Positions 50,313-59,705 of a DNA stretch of 64,000 nucleotides are shown in pieces. The position numbers and the translations under genes are program-made. The notes below the pieces were generated by a model. The model was not told the origin of the DNA. It saw only the letters and a list, made by a program, of their open reading frames with translations, and ran no database searches. The first letter of the stretch is position 1. Each line of letters begins with the position of its first letter. Source of the stretch: Gp6-AA40 sp963772955 (GTDB taxonomy: Bacteria > Acidobacteriota > Vicinamibacteria > Vicinamibacterales > UBA2999). The stretch covers positions 310,001 to 374,000 of the forward strand of contig CAVYZF010000019.1 in assembly GCA_963772955.1 (NCBI GenBank). Reading direction: 5' to 3'.

Positions 50313-51566
50313 GTGGCCGCACACAACGAGACTGACTGTCGCTACGAGGGTTGGCGGGTCGCGTCCGCTGCCAGCGTCGGCGTCTTTGTCAGCTTCGCGT
50401 CACTGCTCGTCTACACCTTTGGCATCTTCCTGAAGCCGCTCGCGGAGGAGTTCTCCTGGTCGCGCGAGTCGGTGTCGGCGGCATTCGGCGTGAGCGCGAT
50501 GACCGTCGCATTCTGCTCGCCGCCGCTCGGCTCCCTGCTCGATCGTTACAGTCCGCGACGGATCATCGTTCCGTGCCTCGTGATCTTCGGCTGCGGGTTC
50601 GCCTCGCTCTCGCTGCTCACACCACACCTGTGGCATCTCTACGCCGTGTTCTTCCTCCTCGGTGTCGTCGGCAACGGGACGGCGCAGATGGCGTACTCGC
50701 GCGCCGTTTCGAGCTGGTTCGAGCGTCGTCGTGGCGCCGCTCTCGCCCTGGTCATGTCTGGTGGTGCAGTGGGCGCTATGGTGCTGCCCCCATTGGCAGA
50801 GGCACTCATTCAGCGAGTCGGGTGGCGCGGTGCGTCCGTCGCGCTCGGCACAATGGTCATCGTCCTTGGTGTGCCCGTCGTGGCTCGTTTCGTGCGCAAC
50901 CGCGACACGATGCCGCGCGCGCACGGCGGTCAGGTATCGGGATTGACCGTCGGCGAGGGGTTGCGCACGCGAGCGTTCTGGATCATGGTGACGGTGCTGT
51001 TCGGCACGTCGATCGCGCAGAACGGGGCGCTCGCTCACATGTCGGCATTGCTGACGGACCGCGGCGTCTCGGCGGCCGGTGGCGCGCTCGCGCTCTCCGC
51101 AATGGGCGGCGCCGGTCTCGCCGGACGTCTAATGACCGGATGGCTGCTCGATCGATTCTTCGCCGCACGCGTATCGTTTTCGCTGCTGTCCACCGCGGCG
51201 CTCGGCACCTTCCTGCTGTCGAGAGCCGATTCGCTTGAAATGGGGCTGCTCGCGGCCGTGCTCATCGGTGTCGGCATGGGCGGCGAGGCGGATGTCACTC
51301 CGTACTTGATCTCCCGCTATTTCGGGCTCAGATCCTTCACTGTCCTCTACGGGCTCACGTGGACCTTCTATGCGGTCGCGGGCGCGATCGGCCCCGTGCT
51401 CATGGGACAGGCGTTCGACATCACCGGGTCGTATGAAACGCTTCTGACACAACTCGCGTTCGTGACACTCGCCGTCGCAGCTCTCATGCTGTTCCTGCCC
51501 CGCTACGCGCCGCTCGAACCATCTGCGACACAGCCTTCACAAAAGCCGGTAGCGGCGGGCCTCTAG
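50313..51566 (+). CDS. MFS transporter, monocarboxylate/oxalate-formate-like
   Basis: 417 aa with about 12 hydrophobic segments. GWRVASAASVGVFVSFASLLVYTFGIFLKPLAEEFSWSR is the typical first-helix region of the MCT-like branch; the MFS A-motif is GSLLDRYSPRRIIV. A second motif block GLAGRLMTGWLLDRFFAARV follows the central loop. GTG 50313 is used as start; there is no clear ribosome site. Substrate is not deducible, but this branch usually moves small organic acids. Confidence 0.88.
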   Translation: MAAHNETDCRYEGWRVASAASVGVFVSFASLLVYTFGIFLKPLAEEFSWSRESVSAAFGVSAMTVAFCSPPLGSLLDRYSPRRIIVPCLVIFGCGFASLSLLTPHLWHLYAVFFLLGVVGNGTAQMAYSRAVSSWFERRRGAALALVMSGGAVGAMVLPPLAEALIQRVGWRGASVALGTMVIVLGVPVVARFVRNRDTMPRAHGGQVSGLTVGEGLRTRAFWIMVTVLFGTSIAQNGALAHMSALLTDRGVSAAGGALALSAMGGAGLAGRLMTGWLLDRFFAARVSFSLLSTAALGTFLLSRADSLEMGLLAAVLIGVGMGGEADVTPYLISRYFGLRSFTVLYGLTWTFYAVAGAIGPVLMGQAFDITGSYETLLTQLAFVTLAVAALMLFLPRYAPLEPSATQPSQKPVAAGL

Positions 51567-51584
51567 AGTTTCTTGCCAGAATCG

Positions 51585-51599
51585 CGCGTCTTTGACGCG
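51585..51599 (+). terminator. Small hairpin downstream of MFS gene
   Basis: CGCGTC-TTT-GACGCG is a perfect 6-bp stem with a 3-nt loop, 18 bp past the MFS stop; there is no T-run. A weak terminator or RNA stability element is possible. Confidence 0.35.
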
Positions 51600-51723
51600 G
51601 CGATAACTGCGAACTCTGATGACACCCTCTTTCAAACCCTCAATGTTTCCGTGCGGCATCGTGTTCGCACCCATCGTCACATCGAGAGGGACGATGTACG
51701 ATGAGCGCACGAAGGGGGTGGGC

Positions 51724-52293
51724 ATGGAAAGCTCTGAACCGCGCGACGGCCGGCTCACTTACGACGACTTCGTGCTGTTCCCGGACGATGGGATGCGGCA
51801 CGAGATCATCGACGGGGAGCACTACGTGACGGCGTGCCCCGTAACGCGGCATCAACTGCTCGTTGGCCGCCTGCACTTCGAGATCGAATTCTTCCTGCGA
51901 CAGCACCCCGGCACGGGGATGGTGTTTCTGGCGCCGTTCGACGTGATCTTTACGAAATGGGACGTCGTGGAGCCGGACCTGCTCTTCATCGCCCAGGACC
52001 AGGCAGATATTCTGACGGACAGGAACGTGCAGGGACCGCCGGCGCTCGTCATCGAGATCCTCTCGCACGGCACACGTCGTGTGGACGAACAAGTGAAGCT
52101 CCGCCTCTTCGACCGCGGTGGTGTCCGCGAATACTGGCTGCTCGATCCCGACCGCGATTCCGTCACTGTGTTTCGCCGGCAGCCGGATCGCTCGTTCCCA
52201 AAGGTCGCGCAGCTCACGAGTGATGGGCACGATGTCCTCACGACGCCGCTGATGCACGGGCTCGTCATTCGTCTGGCCGAGCTCTTTCGCTGA
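51724..52293 (+). CDS. Uma2-family (DUF820) restriction-endonuclease-like protein
   Basis: 189 aa from ATG 51724 (AGGGGGTG 5 bp upstream); ATG 51694 would add ten residues with a fair ribosome site. LTYDDFVLFPDDGMRHEIIDGEHYVTA, VVEPDLLFIAQDQADILTDRNVQGPPALVIEILSHGTRRVDEQVKLRLFDRGGVREYWLLDPDRD is the PD-(D/E)xK-like core: Glu in RHEIIDGE, Asp in VVEPDLLF, Glu-Ile-Leu in VIEIL, then K. The family is widespread, often in large paralogous sets, with unproven function; some are thought mobile-element related. No neighbouring methylase. Confidence 0.86.
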   Translation: MESSEPRDGRLTYDDFVLFPDDGMRHEIIDGEHYVTACPVTRHQLLVGRLHFEIEFFLRQHPGTGMVFLAPFDVIFTKWDVVEPDLLFIAQDQADILTDRNVQGPPALVIEILSHGTRRVDEQVKLRLFDRGGVREYWLLDPDRDSVTVFRRQPDRSFPKVAQLTSDGHDVLTTPLMHGLVIRLAELFR

Positions 52294-52344
52294 GCGCCCG
52301 TCGTCCCACTGCACCCACCGGCGTAGCGCGGGCGGGTTATTGTT

Positions 52345-53574
52345 ATGGCGATGAAGCACACCAGACTCGCTCTCGTGGCGGCCCTGCTCGGAATTGGACT
52401 GGTTCCGCTAGCGGCCCAGGAATGGACGCAGTGGCGCGGACCCGCTCGCGACGGAGTGATTCGCGGGTTCAAAGAGCCTGCGGCCTGGCCGAAGGAGCTC
52501 ACCAAGAGATGGAACGCCGAGATCGGCTTCGGCTACGCGACGCCGCTGGTCGTCGGTGACCGGCTCTACGTGTTCACGCGACAGGGCGACGACGAGGTGA
52601 TGGCCGCGATGGATGCGGCATCGGGCAAGGTGCTGTGGCGCACGAGCTATCCGGCGCCATTCAAGATGAACCCGGCGACGGCGCCTCACGGCCCTGGCCC
52701 CAAGTCAACGCCCACGTTCGCGGGCAATCGACTCTTCACCCTCGGCATCAGCGGCATCGTCACCGCGTTCGACGCCACGAGCGGCAAGCAGATCTGGCAG
52801 CGACCGCACGACGCCGTCGAGCCGCTGTATCACACTGCGATGTCGCCGCTCGTCGTTGGCAATCTGATGATCCTTCACGTCGGCGGGCACGATAACGGCG
52901 CCCTGACAGCGTTCGACGCAGCAACAGGCGCGGTGCGTTGGAGCTGGACCGGCGACGGTCCGGCGTACGGATCTCCACTGCTGTTCGATCTCGGCGGCAC
53001 TCCGCAGGTCGTCGCGTTCACGCAGAAATATTTCGTTGGCGTGTCGCTCGAGGGTGGAAAGCTGCTCTGGCGGCGTCCCTACACGACGCCGAGTACGACG
53101 ACGAGCCAGACGCCCATTCTCTACAAGGACATGGTGATCGAAACCGGACGCGGCAACGGCATCACTGCGTTCCGCGTTGCGCCTGGCAGCGGCGAGTGGA
53201 CCACGAACAACGTCTGGCATACCGACGAAGTCTCAGCGCACATGAGCGACGCCGTCGCGATCGACAATGTTCTCTTTGGTCTGTCTCACTTGAACAGCGG
53301 TCAGTACTTCGCGCTCGATCTCGAGACCGGCAAGGTGCTGTGGAAGAGCGACCCGCGTCAGGCGAATCACGCGGCGATCGCGCGCTCGGGCAACACGATC
53401 TTCTCGCTCGAAGACGACAGCGAGCTCATCGTCATTCGCTTGAACAAGGAGCGCTTCGAGCCGGTGACGCGCTACAAGGTCGCCGGCAGCGACACGTGGA
53501 CTCAGCCGGTCGTCTCGGGCAATCGCATCTTCGTGAAGGACGTGACGTCGCTCACGCTATGGACGATTAACTGA
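52345..53574 (+). CDS. Secreted PQQ-like beta-propeller (BamB-like repeats)
   Basis: 409 aa, signal peptide MKHTRLALVAALLGIGLVPLAAQ after the first two residues. WTQWRGPARDGVIRGFKEPAAWPKEL is the opening strand seen in many planctomycete/acidobacterial PQQ-repeat proteins. Blade motifs: GKVLWRTSYPAPF, GKQIWQRPHDAVEPLYHTAMSPLVVGNLMILHVGG, GAVRWSWTGDGPAYGSPLLFDLGG, GGKLLWRRPYTTPST, GKVLWKSDPRQANHAAIARSGNTIFSLEDD. No catalytic calcium/PQQ residues of dehydrogenases stand out, so it may be a scaffold or binding propeller. Confidence 0.85.
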   Translation: MAMKHTRLALVAALLGIGLVPLAAQEWTQWRGPARDGVIRGFKEPAAWPKELTKRWNAEIGFGYATPLVVGDRLYVFTRQGDDEVMAAMDAASGKVLWRTSYPAPFKMNPATAPHGPGPKSTPTFAGNRLFTLGISGIVTAFDATSGKQIWQRPHDAVEPLYHTAMSPLVVGNLMILHVGGHDNGALTAFDAATGAVRWSWTGDGPAYGSPLLFDLGGTPQVVAFTQKYFVGVSLEGGKLLWRRPYTTPSTTTSQTPILYKDMVIETGRGNGITAFRVAPGSGEWTTNNVWHTDEVSAHMSDAVAIDNVLFGLSHLNSGQYFALDLETGKVLWKSDPRQANHAAIARSGNTIFSLEDDSELIVIRLNKERFEPVTRYKVAGSDTWTQPVVSGNRIFVKDVTSLTLWTIN

Positions 53575-53601
53575 AGTGGCGCGTGACTCGAGTGCGGCCC
53601 G

Positions 53602-54195
53602 ATGCCGATGCTGGCCGATGTCATTCTGCGACATGGCTACACGCTGGTGTTCGTCTCGGCCGCCGTCGAAGGTGACGCGACCTTACTGACTGCGACCTTC
53701 CTCGCGCATCGCGGCTACCTGCAACTCCATCTCGTCATCGTCGTCGCTGCGGCGGCGACCGTAGCCATCAACCAGGTGTATTTCTGGCTGGCGCGCAGGT
53801 ACGGACAGCAGCGCGTCGCGGCGTGGCGCGCCTCTCGCACGATGCACCCGATTCTGAATCGCATCGATCGCCACGGCACAGTGCTCGTCTTCTTCTCGCG
53901 GTTCGTGTACGGCTTTCGCATCGCGATCCCCGCTGCGTGTGGTGCGACCGGAATGTCACCAGCCAGGTTTGCGATCGGCGACGTGGCAGGATCGGTCGTC
54001 TGGTCGGTCGTCGTCGGCCTCGCAGGCTTCGCGATCGGGCAGCTGCTCGATCGGTTGCTCGATGACCTGCGACGATACGAATGGTGGATTGCGCTCGCGC
54101 TGTTCTGCGGAGTGCTGATCGTGTTGGCCTGGCACGGCCGTGACGTGCTGCCCCTGCGAACGCTGAGGCTCAGGACGCGAAAGGATGAGGCCTGA
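53602..54195 (+). CDS. DedA-family membrane protein
   Basis: 197 aa with about five hydrophobic segments. HGYTLVFVSAAVEGDATLLTATFLAHRGYLQ carries the Glu-x-D and small-residue pattern of the first DedA re-entrant region; VLVFFSRFVYGFRIAIPAACGATGMSPARFAIGDVAGSVVWSVVVGLAGFAIG has the conserved F.R...G.R...P...G...M....F...N/D..G...W. DedA proteins translocate lipids such as undecaprenyl phosphate or phosphatidylethanolamine (family knowledge). It follows the PQQ-like gene by 27 bp. Confidence 0.88.
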   Translation: MPMLADVILRHGYTLVFVSAAVEGDATLLTATFLAHRGYLQLHLVIVVAAAATVAINQVYFWLARRYGQQRVAAWRASRTMHPILNRIDRHGTVLVFFSRFVYGFRIAIPAACGATGMSPARFAIGDVAGSVVWSVVVGLAGFAIGQLLDRLLDDLRRYEWWIALALFCGVLIVLAWHGRDVLPLRTLRLRTRKDEA

Positions 54196-54286
54196 GTTGG
54201 CGACGGGGTGATGTCAGTGATAGTGCGGATGAAGGCTGTGTTCCTCCAGTCCTGACGGTTCGTTTACCAGTTTAGGAGGAGGACAC

Positions 54287-55447
54287 ATGCCGATCAGAAA
54301 ATCACCGGACGATAGGAGCGATTCCTCAGCCGGGCTGCTGAACTTCGTTGGAGAACGAACCAAGCCTTGGCGGCCTCGCGAAATCGAGAATCGTGCGCCG
54401 ATCTTAGGCAGGGGTGAACCCCCTGCAGAACTGCTTCGGACCGCGCGTATGCGCGAGTACGACATTCAGAGTGTGACCGGCAAAGAGCCGGACATTTCAC
54501 TCGAGCGGGTCGCCGACGATGAGCACACCTGGCGCGTGGTCATTGCCGATGCAGTGCAGGATGCACGGCTGGGCCGGACGGCCATCCGCGAACATCCCGA
54601 GAAGCTATTGAAGGAAATCAACGCGCAGACAACATTCGCCGGCTATCGCCCTGAGTGGGCCAACAGCTTTTACGCACCGCGGTTCGCCGTCGAGGAGCCT
54701 AACCGTCCGATGCGTCGGTTCAACGGACGCATGGTAGAACCGCTCTACGTGTTTGGGGCCGACAACCGCGTGCCCTACAGAGACAGCACGTGGCCGTGGG
54801 GACTCGTCGGCAAGGTCTTCAACAGTGATGGAAAGGTCGGCACCGGCGCGTTGATTGGTAAGCGGCTCATTGCCACCGCCGGACACATGATTCCATGGAA
54901 CAGCGTGGCGCAAGGGTCATGGTGGATGCGTTTCGTCCCCGCGTTCTACGACGGATCGTCGTTGTTCGGCGCAGGCGTTCAGTCCTACGTATCCGACGCC
55001 AGAGGCTACAACACGAGCGGCGGCGTCACTGGCTACGATTTTGCGGTCTGCCGCCTCTACACCCCGCTGGGCGATTCACTCGGCTACTTCGGCTACAACG
55101 GCTATGACGACGACTGGGAAGACGAGCCCTACTGGACGTTGCTCGGTTATCCAACAGGAGTGGCGTCCGGACAGAGACCGTCCTATCAAGGTTCGATCTC
55201 GGTAGCGGATGACGACGGCGACTCCAATGGGGGGCTCGAGATCGAGTCCTATGCCGACATGACGCCGGGCAATTCAGGGGGGCCGTTCTTCGGATGGTGG
55301 AATGGCGATCCGCGGCTCATTGGAGTGGTGAGCGGACAAGAGGAGGAGTATTCGTTCCCGTTTTCAATCGACAAGATCAACGTCTGCGCAGGAGGGTCAG
55401 GGTTCACGAACCTGATGGCGTGGGGACGCACGAATTGGCCGTTGTAG
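54287..55447 (+). CDS. Trypsin-like (V8/glutamyl-endopeptidase type) serine protease with N-terminal propeptide
   Basis: 386 aa; AGGAGGACAC precedes ATG. The catalytic triad is in order: TAGH (about residue 200) in GTGALIGKRLIATAGHM, Asp in GYDFAVCRL (about 250) and Ser in MTPGNSGGPFFG (about 329). Residues 1-~160 look like a propeptide: SSAGLLNFVGERTKPWRP...ILGRGEPPAELLRTARMREYD. There is no ordinary signal peptide, so export may be unusual or the enzyme intracellular. GTG..TAGH and G.SGGP fit the S1B glutamyl-endopeptidase group. Confidence 0.87.
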   Translation: MPIRKSPDDRSDSSAGLLNFVGERTKPWRPREIENRAPILGRGEPPAELLRTARMREYDIQSVTGKEPDISLERVADDEHTWRVVIADAVQDARLGRTAIREHPEKLLKEINAQTTFAGYRPEWANSFYAPRFAVEEPNRPMRRFNGRMVEPLYVFGADNRVPYRDSTWPWGLVGKVFNSDGKVGTGALIGKRLIATAGHMIPWNSVAQGSWWMRFVPAFYDGSSLFGAGVQSYVSDARGYNTSGGVTGYDFAVCRLYTPLGDSLGYFGYNGYDDDWEDEPYWTLLGYPTGVASGQRPSYQGSISVADDDGDSNGGLEIESYADMTPGNSGGPFFGWWNGDPRLIGVVSGQEEEYSFPFSIDKINVCAGGSGFTNLMAWGRTNWPL

Positions 55448-55550
55448 TGCTCAATTGTGACCGGGTCTCCGCTGCGCCTGTCGGTGCCGTGGCCTGCCTC
55501 GTGCAGAACACTGCCGCCTGGCGCGGTGGAGATTCCAGCGGACTCAGCAT

Positions 55551-55677
55551 TGATGGCGCGTGACTCATGGCTCTAAGAGTTTGATTCCCAACCGCTTGTC
55601 TCCACCGGTTATTTCTCTGGCATCTTCCCCAATCCTCGCGAGTCGACCGGCGTTTTGGAGACATTTTGGAGACGGCG
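55551..55677. repeat. ~128-bp imperfect direct repeat, copy 1 (left end of accessory block)
   Basis: Aligns over its whole length with 60802-60929: blocks TGATGGCGCG, ATGGCTCTAAG, CCCAACCGCTTGTCTCCAC, TTTCTCTGGCATC, and TTTTGGAGACATTTTGGAGA are shared, with roughly one change in eight positions. It sits in the 319-bp gap after the protease gene; nothing else is recognisable there. On the minus strand a frame ends VETSGWESNS-stop, like the C-termini of element integrases. Confidence 0.8.
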
Positions 55678-55766
55678 CCGTCGTCCAGTGCAGCGCCGTG
55701 GCGATCACGGGCTCGTCGAGCAGCGGCTGCTGAACGCGGACTGTGTTGTTCGACCGACCCGTCGGG

Positions 55767-56732
55767 TTACACGTGATTGCGAAGCATGAGCTCTTTGGGG
55801 TGAGGCTCGAGGTACAGCTGTCCGGCCAGATAGGAAACTCCGTGAGAACGAACATGGTGTCGCAGTAACGTCATCGGGACGATGAGCGGCACGAGTTCGC
55901 GGCGATACTCCTCGATCGCGGCGTGCAGCTCCGCCGTCGACTCGCGATCGAGGTGGTCCTTGAAGTACCCCGCCATGTGCTGCAGCACATTGGTGTGCTT
56001 CCGCCGCGTGGCGAGCATCGTTAGCGCAGCCATGAATGCCCGGGTGTAGCGTCGTTCGAGCTCCTCATGCGGCAACGCCGCCGCGCGCGCAACCAGGCGT
56101 CCGAGTTGTCGGTACGCCTCGGGCGAGTGTGCCATCAGGATCAGTTTGTGCGCGGTGTGAAACCGTACGAGCTCCCCCACGTTCCGCCTTCCGGCCCACA
56201 GCGCACGCAACCTCCAGTAGCAGAACACTCGCTCGACGAAGTTCTCCCGAAGCCGCGGATCCGACAAGCGGCCTTCCTCTTCCACCGGTAGATCGGGAAA
56301 GCGTTCGAGCAAGGCGGCTGCGAATCGTCCGCGTCCGGATTTCGTGGGAACACTGTGTGCGCCGTAGACCTTGACTCGCTCCAATCCGCAGCTCGGGGAG
56401 TCCTTCTTGAGCACGTATCCACACAGCTCCTCCGCCGCCAGCTCGTCGACTCTCCGCTCGGCGTAGTCGTCCAGCGTCGCCGTCAGATCGCGTGCGGTCT
56501 TGACCGTCAGCAGGCGGACGCCATCCTGCGTGCGCACGAGGCGCATCGCTTCCCGTGGGGTGCCGAGACCGGCTTCCACTTCGGGGCAGACCGGCACCCA
56601 TTCCACGAATCGTCCGAATGTCCCGGTCAGGAAAGCGTCCTGCTTGTGGCCACCATCGAATCGGACCTTCTCTCCCAGAAGGCATGCTGAAATGCCGATG
56701 CGAATAGGGCGCCGGAGTGGTACATCGGTCAT
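55767..56732 (-). CDS. DUF523-DUF1722 protein
   Basis: 321 aa from ATG 56732. The N-terminal DUF523 (~8-155) has ISACLLGEKVRFDGGHKQD, VPVCPEVEAGLGTPREAMRLV and CGYVLKKDSPSCGLERVKVYGAH with two conserved cysteines. C-terminal DUF1722 (~190-310): FHTAHKLILMAHSPEAYRQLGRLVA, RYTRAFMAALTMLATRRKHTNVLQHMAGYFK, PLIVPMTLLRHHVRSH. This fusion (YbgA-type) is often found near photolyase and NmrA-like genes, as it partly is here (SDR at 57294). Role unknown; thio-desulfurase activity has been proposed for DUF523 only. Confidence 0.87.
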   Translation of the reverse strand: MTDVPLRRPIRIGISACLLGEKVRFDGGHKQDAFLTGTFGRFVEWVPVCPEVEAGLGTPREAMRLVRTQDGVRLLTVKTARDLTATLDDYAERRVDELAAEELCGYVLKKDSPSCGLERVKVYGAHSVPTKSGRGRFAAALLERFPDLPVEEEGRLSDPRLRENFVERVFCYWRLRALWAGRRNVGELVRFHTAHKLILMAHSPEAYRQLGRLVARAAALPHEELERRYTRAFMAALTMLATRRKHTNVLQHMAGYFKDHLDRESTAELHAAIEEYRRELVPLIVPMTLLRHHVRSHGVSYLAGQLYLEPHPKELMLRNHV

Positions 56733-56745
56733 GGCATCTCCGCCA

Positions 56746-57297
56746 CTAGATCTTCCGGCTGTCGTAGGCCCAGTGAAGCACGGCCTGGCGCTGCCTGCGC
56801 CGGCACTCGAGATCGCCGGGCTCGCAGTTTTTCCGAATCGCGGCAACGTGGCGAGCGATTGCCCGCCATCGTCGGATCTGACGCACATCGTCCGCCGTCC
56901 GGCGACCCATGTAATAGCGGCAGTACCACTGGAACCAGCCGCGCGGGTCCTGCGGACGAATCCAGCCCTTGCCGCGCCACGTGGCGAGCGACTGAGAGGC
57001 GTTGACGCCGAAGTAGTTGAGGCGAGCATCATGACGCTCGGCGCAGAGCTTCGCACCTGCGAACCAGTCGGCGGGAAACTCACGCCGACAGTCGGTCATG
57101 TACTTGCCCCCGAACACACCGAGCCGGAGCATCTGCTTCGGTGACAGCTGTGGGCGGAAGTTCGGCGCGAAGTTACGGCCGATCGGCTCGCTGCGGTGAT
57201 ACACGTACCCGCGCTGCATCTTGTCGATGACGACAACTCTCTCCTCTTTGATTCGGGCGTCGTCGTCACCGTAGAGCCCACGCATGCGTGACGTCAT
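56746..57297 (-). CDS. Conserved hypothetical protein (183 aa)
   Basis: Start ATG 57297 overlaps the SDR gene's stop as ATGA. Rich in aromatic and charged residues: FAPNFRPQLSPKQMLRLGVFGGKYMTDCRREFPADWF, LNYFGVNASQSLATWRGKGWIRPQDPRGWFQWYCRYYMGRR, QIRRWRAIARHVAAIRKNCEPGDLECRRRQRQAVLHWAYDSRKI. The GW-x-PQDPRGWFQWYCRYY..RR block is a strong conserved-looking motif seen also in eukaryote-like homologues of this kind, but I cannot name a family. No membrane segment. It lies 13 bp before the DUF523-DUF1722 gene on the same strand. Confidence 0.75.
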   Translation of the reverse strand: MTSRMRGLYGDDDARIKEERVVVIDKMQRGYVYHRSEPIGRNFAPNFRPQLSPKQMLRLGVFGGKYMTDCRREFPADWFAGAKLCAERHDARLNYFGVNASQSLATWRGKGWIRPQDPRGWFQWYCRYYMGRRTADDVRQIRRWRAIARHVAAIRKNCEPGDLECRRRQRQAVLHWAYDSRKI

Positions 57298-59136
57298 AGG
57301 CTGAGCGCGCGAGGGCCTGAAAAACTGGCGCATACAAGTTGATGCCGCCGCGCCAGCATGCTTGTGAGGAAATGCCGAACGATGCCGTCTGACAGACGAC
57401 GGACCAGCGAGCCACCGCGTAGCGCATACTCGATTCGATCTTCGTAAATGCTCTGGCTCGCACCCATCGCCTCCATCCGGTGTGTGTGCCGCCACGTTCT
57501 GAAGGGGCCCCGCACCTGCTCATCGCAGAACTGCTTCCCACGCACATAGCCATAGTGACGGGCCTCCCAGAACATCCGCAGTGGTCCCAGCCCTATGGAG
57601 AAGATGACGCGCCCACCGTCCCGGACACCGCCCGCGCGGCGCTCGATTCGCACCCACCCGCTTGACGGGATCAGGTCCAAAAGCGCCTCGGGGCGCTCGT
57701 GCCACTCGAAGACGTCGTCCGCAGACGCGGGAATCACCGAACGGTGCACGACGACCGCCACGTCTGGCGAGTGATCACCACGTTCAGCACGCTGTGCGAT
57801 CTGCCGCAGGAGGCCGCCAAACATCAGCGCATGGATCGGAGTAATCGCGGTCCAGTAGAACCGGCCGAGCAGGCCTCGCGGATCGAAGGTGGCCGTCTGC
57901 CGGATCCTCGAGCGTCTTCCCCCATCGACCGGCGTCACCTCGAACTCCAGCCAGCCTCGACCAGGGAGCTTCATGTCTGCGGCAAGACGCATCACTCGAT
58001 CGGACTCGTACGCGACGACCGTCCAGCCGTCGATGACATCACCGACGATGCAACAGTCCTGATCGCGCCGCCCGCGATTCATGCTGGCTCCTCCGAACAG
58101 CCGATCCAGCCAGCCACGCATCTTCCACAGGCCATTGCCGAAGTACCAGCCACTGGCACCGCCGATGCGTCGCACTGGCGCGAACGCTTGAGAGGGCGGC
58201 ACGTCGACGACCACCTCGCGCGTATCCACCTTCCACACTGCGGCGCCATCGTCGATAGCTTTCTCGAACGCTGTCCGTAATGGCATCGGGTGAATTGGAA
58301 ACGTCTCGCGAGCCGCCGGCGACCGTACGACGGTCGTATTCCTCAATCCTTCGACGAGCGCGCGTCCGACCTGAGCTTGCGCCGGCGTCACCAGCGCGAG
58401 CCAGAGGCCGGACAAATGCGGCGTCAGAACTGGCACCGGCAGCAGCAGCCGGCGCAAGCCGCGAAGGCGTGCATACTCCCGCATGATGTCGCCATAGGAG
58501 ACGACCTCCGGTCCACCAATTTCAAACACTCTGCCCCGGCTCTCCGGTAAATCGAGCGCCGACGCCAGGTACGCGACCACGTCGTCGATCGCGATCGGCT
58601 GCGTGAGCGTCTCGACCCACCGCGGGCACACCATCACCGGCAGCCGCTCGACCAGTGCTCGAATCATCTCGAAGGACAGACTGCCGGCGCCGATGACGAT
58701 CGACGCTCGAAACTCGATGACCGGGACTCCGCCGGCACGAAGTGCTTCACCGGTTTCTGCCCGGCTCTTCAGATGCGCGGAGGACCCACCGATGTCGTCG
58801 GCCAAGCCTCCCAGATAGATGATGCGCCGCACGCCGGCACGCGCGGCGGCATGACCAAAGTTGCCGGCAGCGCGCCGGTCCAGTTCCGCGAACTGCGACC
58901 CGGCGGCCATCGAATGAACGAGGTAGTACGCCGAATTCACACCCGCGAAGGCGCGGACGAGTGAGGCCTCGTCGAGACAGTCACCCTGAACGACCTCTGT
59001 GGCAGGCCTGCCCGGCGTGATCTTCTCCGGGTCGCCTCGCAACACATCGAACAGCTCGGCCAGCCTCTTCGAAACGTCGAAGGAGGCGGCCGCCTATGTA
59101 CCCAGTCGCGCCGGTGAGCAGAACGTCGGCCTTCAT
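57294..59136 (-). pseudogene. SDR (NmrA-like)-DUF2867-SRPBCC triple fusion, frameshifted near N-terminus
   Basis: Start ATG 59136: MKADVLLTGATGYIGGRLLRRFEEAGRAVRCVARRP is the NAD(P)-binding motif, after which the frame must change (~59027-59031, one extra G in a GGG/CCC run) to continue EKITPGRPATEVVQGDCLDEASL to 57294. Domain order: NmrA/YbjT-type SDR (~1-295), DUF2867 (YFGNGLWKMRGWLDRLFGG...VIDGWTVVAYESDRVMRLAADMKLPGRGWLEF, ~305-420), and an SRPBCC ligand-binding tail (RSVIPASADDVFEWHERPEALLDLIPSSGWVRIERR...). The first two domains are a known fusion; the SRPBCC addition is uncommon. Sequencing error is an alternative to genuine loss of function. Confidence 0.8.
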
Positions 59137-59164
59137 ATGACTCGCTTTCTCTGTGCCTCGCTCG

Positions 59165-59668
59165 CTAGAGGCCCTTCGGCAGGATGACTGAATCGATGAC
59201 GTGGATGACACCGTTTGACGCGATGACGTCCGCGCTCGTCACGGTCGAGTTGTCCACGTGGACCACACCATCTTGGACCTTCACCGTGATGGTGTCGCCG
59301 CTGACGGCTTTTGCGGACTGCAGCTTCACCACGTCCGAGGCCATGACCTTTCCGGCCACGACGTGATACGTGAGGATGCGACGGAGCTTCTCCTTGTTTT
59401 CCGGTCTGAGCAGCGTCTCGAGCGTGCCGTTTGGCAGCTTCGCAAACGCCTCGTCGGTTGGCGCGAACACCGTGAACGGGCCGGTGCCCTTCAGCGTGGT
59501 CACGAGACCAGCAGCGTCGAGGGCCTTTGCGAGCGTCTTGAACGATCCGGCCGCGATGGCCGTGTCGACGACGTCTCGCGTCTCGGCGCGTACAGCTGTC
59601 GTGCCAGACGTGGCAACTGTCAGGACGACAGCAGCAATAGTCGCGAATGCAAACGTGTTCTTCAACAT
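59165..59668 (-). CDS. Secreted fasciclin-domain protein
   Basis: 167 aa, signal peptide MLKNTFAFATIAAVVLTVATSGTTAVRA. A single FAS1 domain fills the rest: DVVDTAIAAGSFKTLAKALDAAGLVTTLKGTGPFTVFAPTDEAFAKLPNG (H1 box) and ILTYHVVAGKVMASDVVKLQSAKAV plus VIASNGVIHVIDSVILPKGL (YH motif and H2 box). Such small FAS1 proteins act in surface adhesion or stress. Length is typical. It lies between DUF378 and the SDR fusion on the same strand. Confidence 0.93.
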   Translation of the reverse strand: MLKNTFAFATIAAVVLTVATSGTTAVRAETRDVVDTAIAAGSFKTLAKALDAAGLVTTLKGTGPFTVFAPTDEAFAKLPNGTLETLLRPENKEKLRRILTYHVVAGKVMASDVVKLQSAKAVSGDTITVKVQDGVVHVDNSTVTSADVIASNGVIHVIDSVILPKGL

Positions 59669-59705
59669 GGTTTCAGTACTCCTCGATGTGTGTGATGACT
59701 GATGG

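Noticed and set aside
51724..52293. Uma2 protein as part of a restriction system
   Set aside because: No methylase or specificity gene nearby; family is widespread without such partners.
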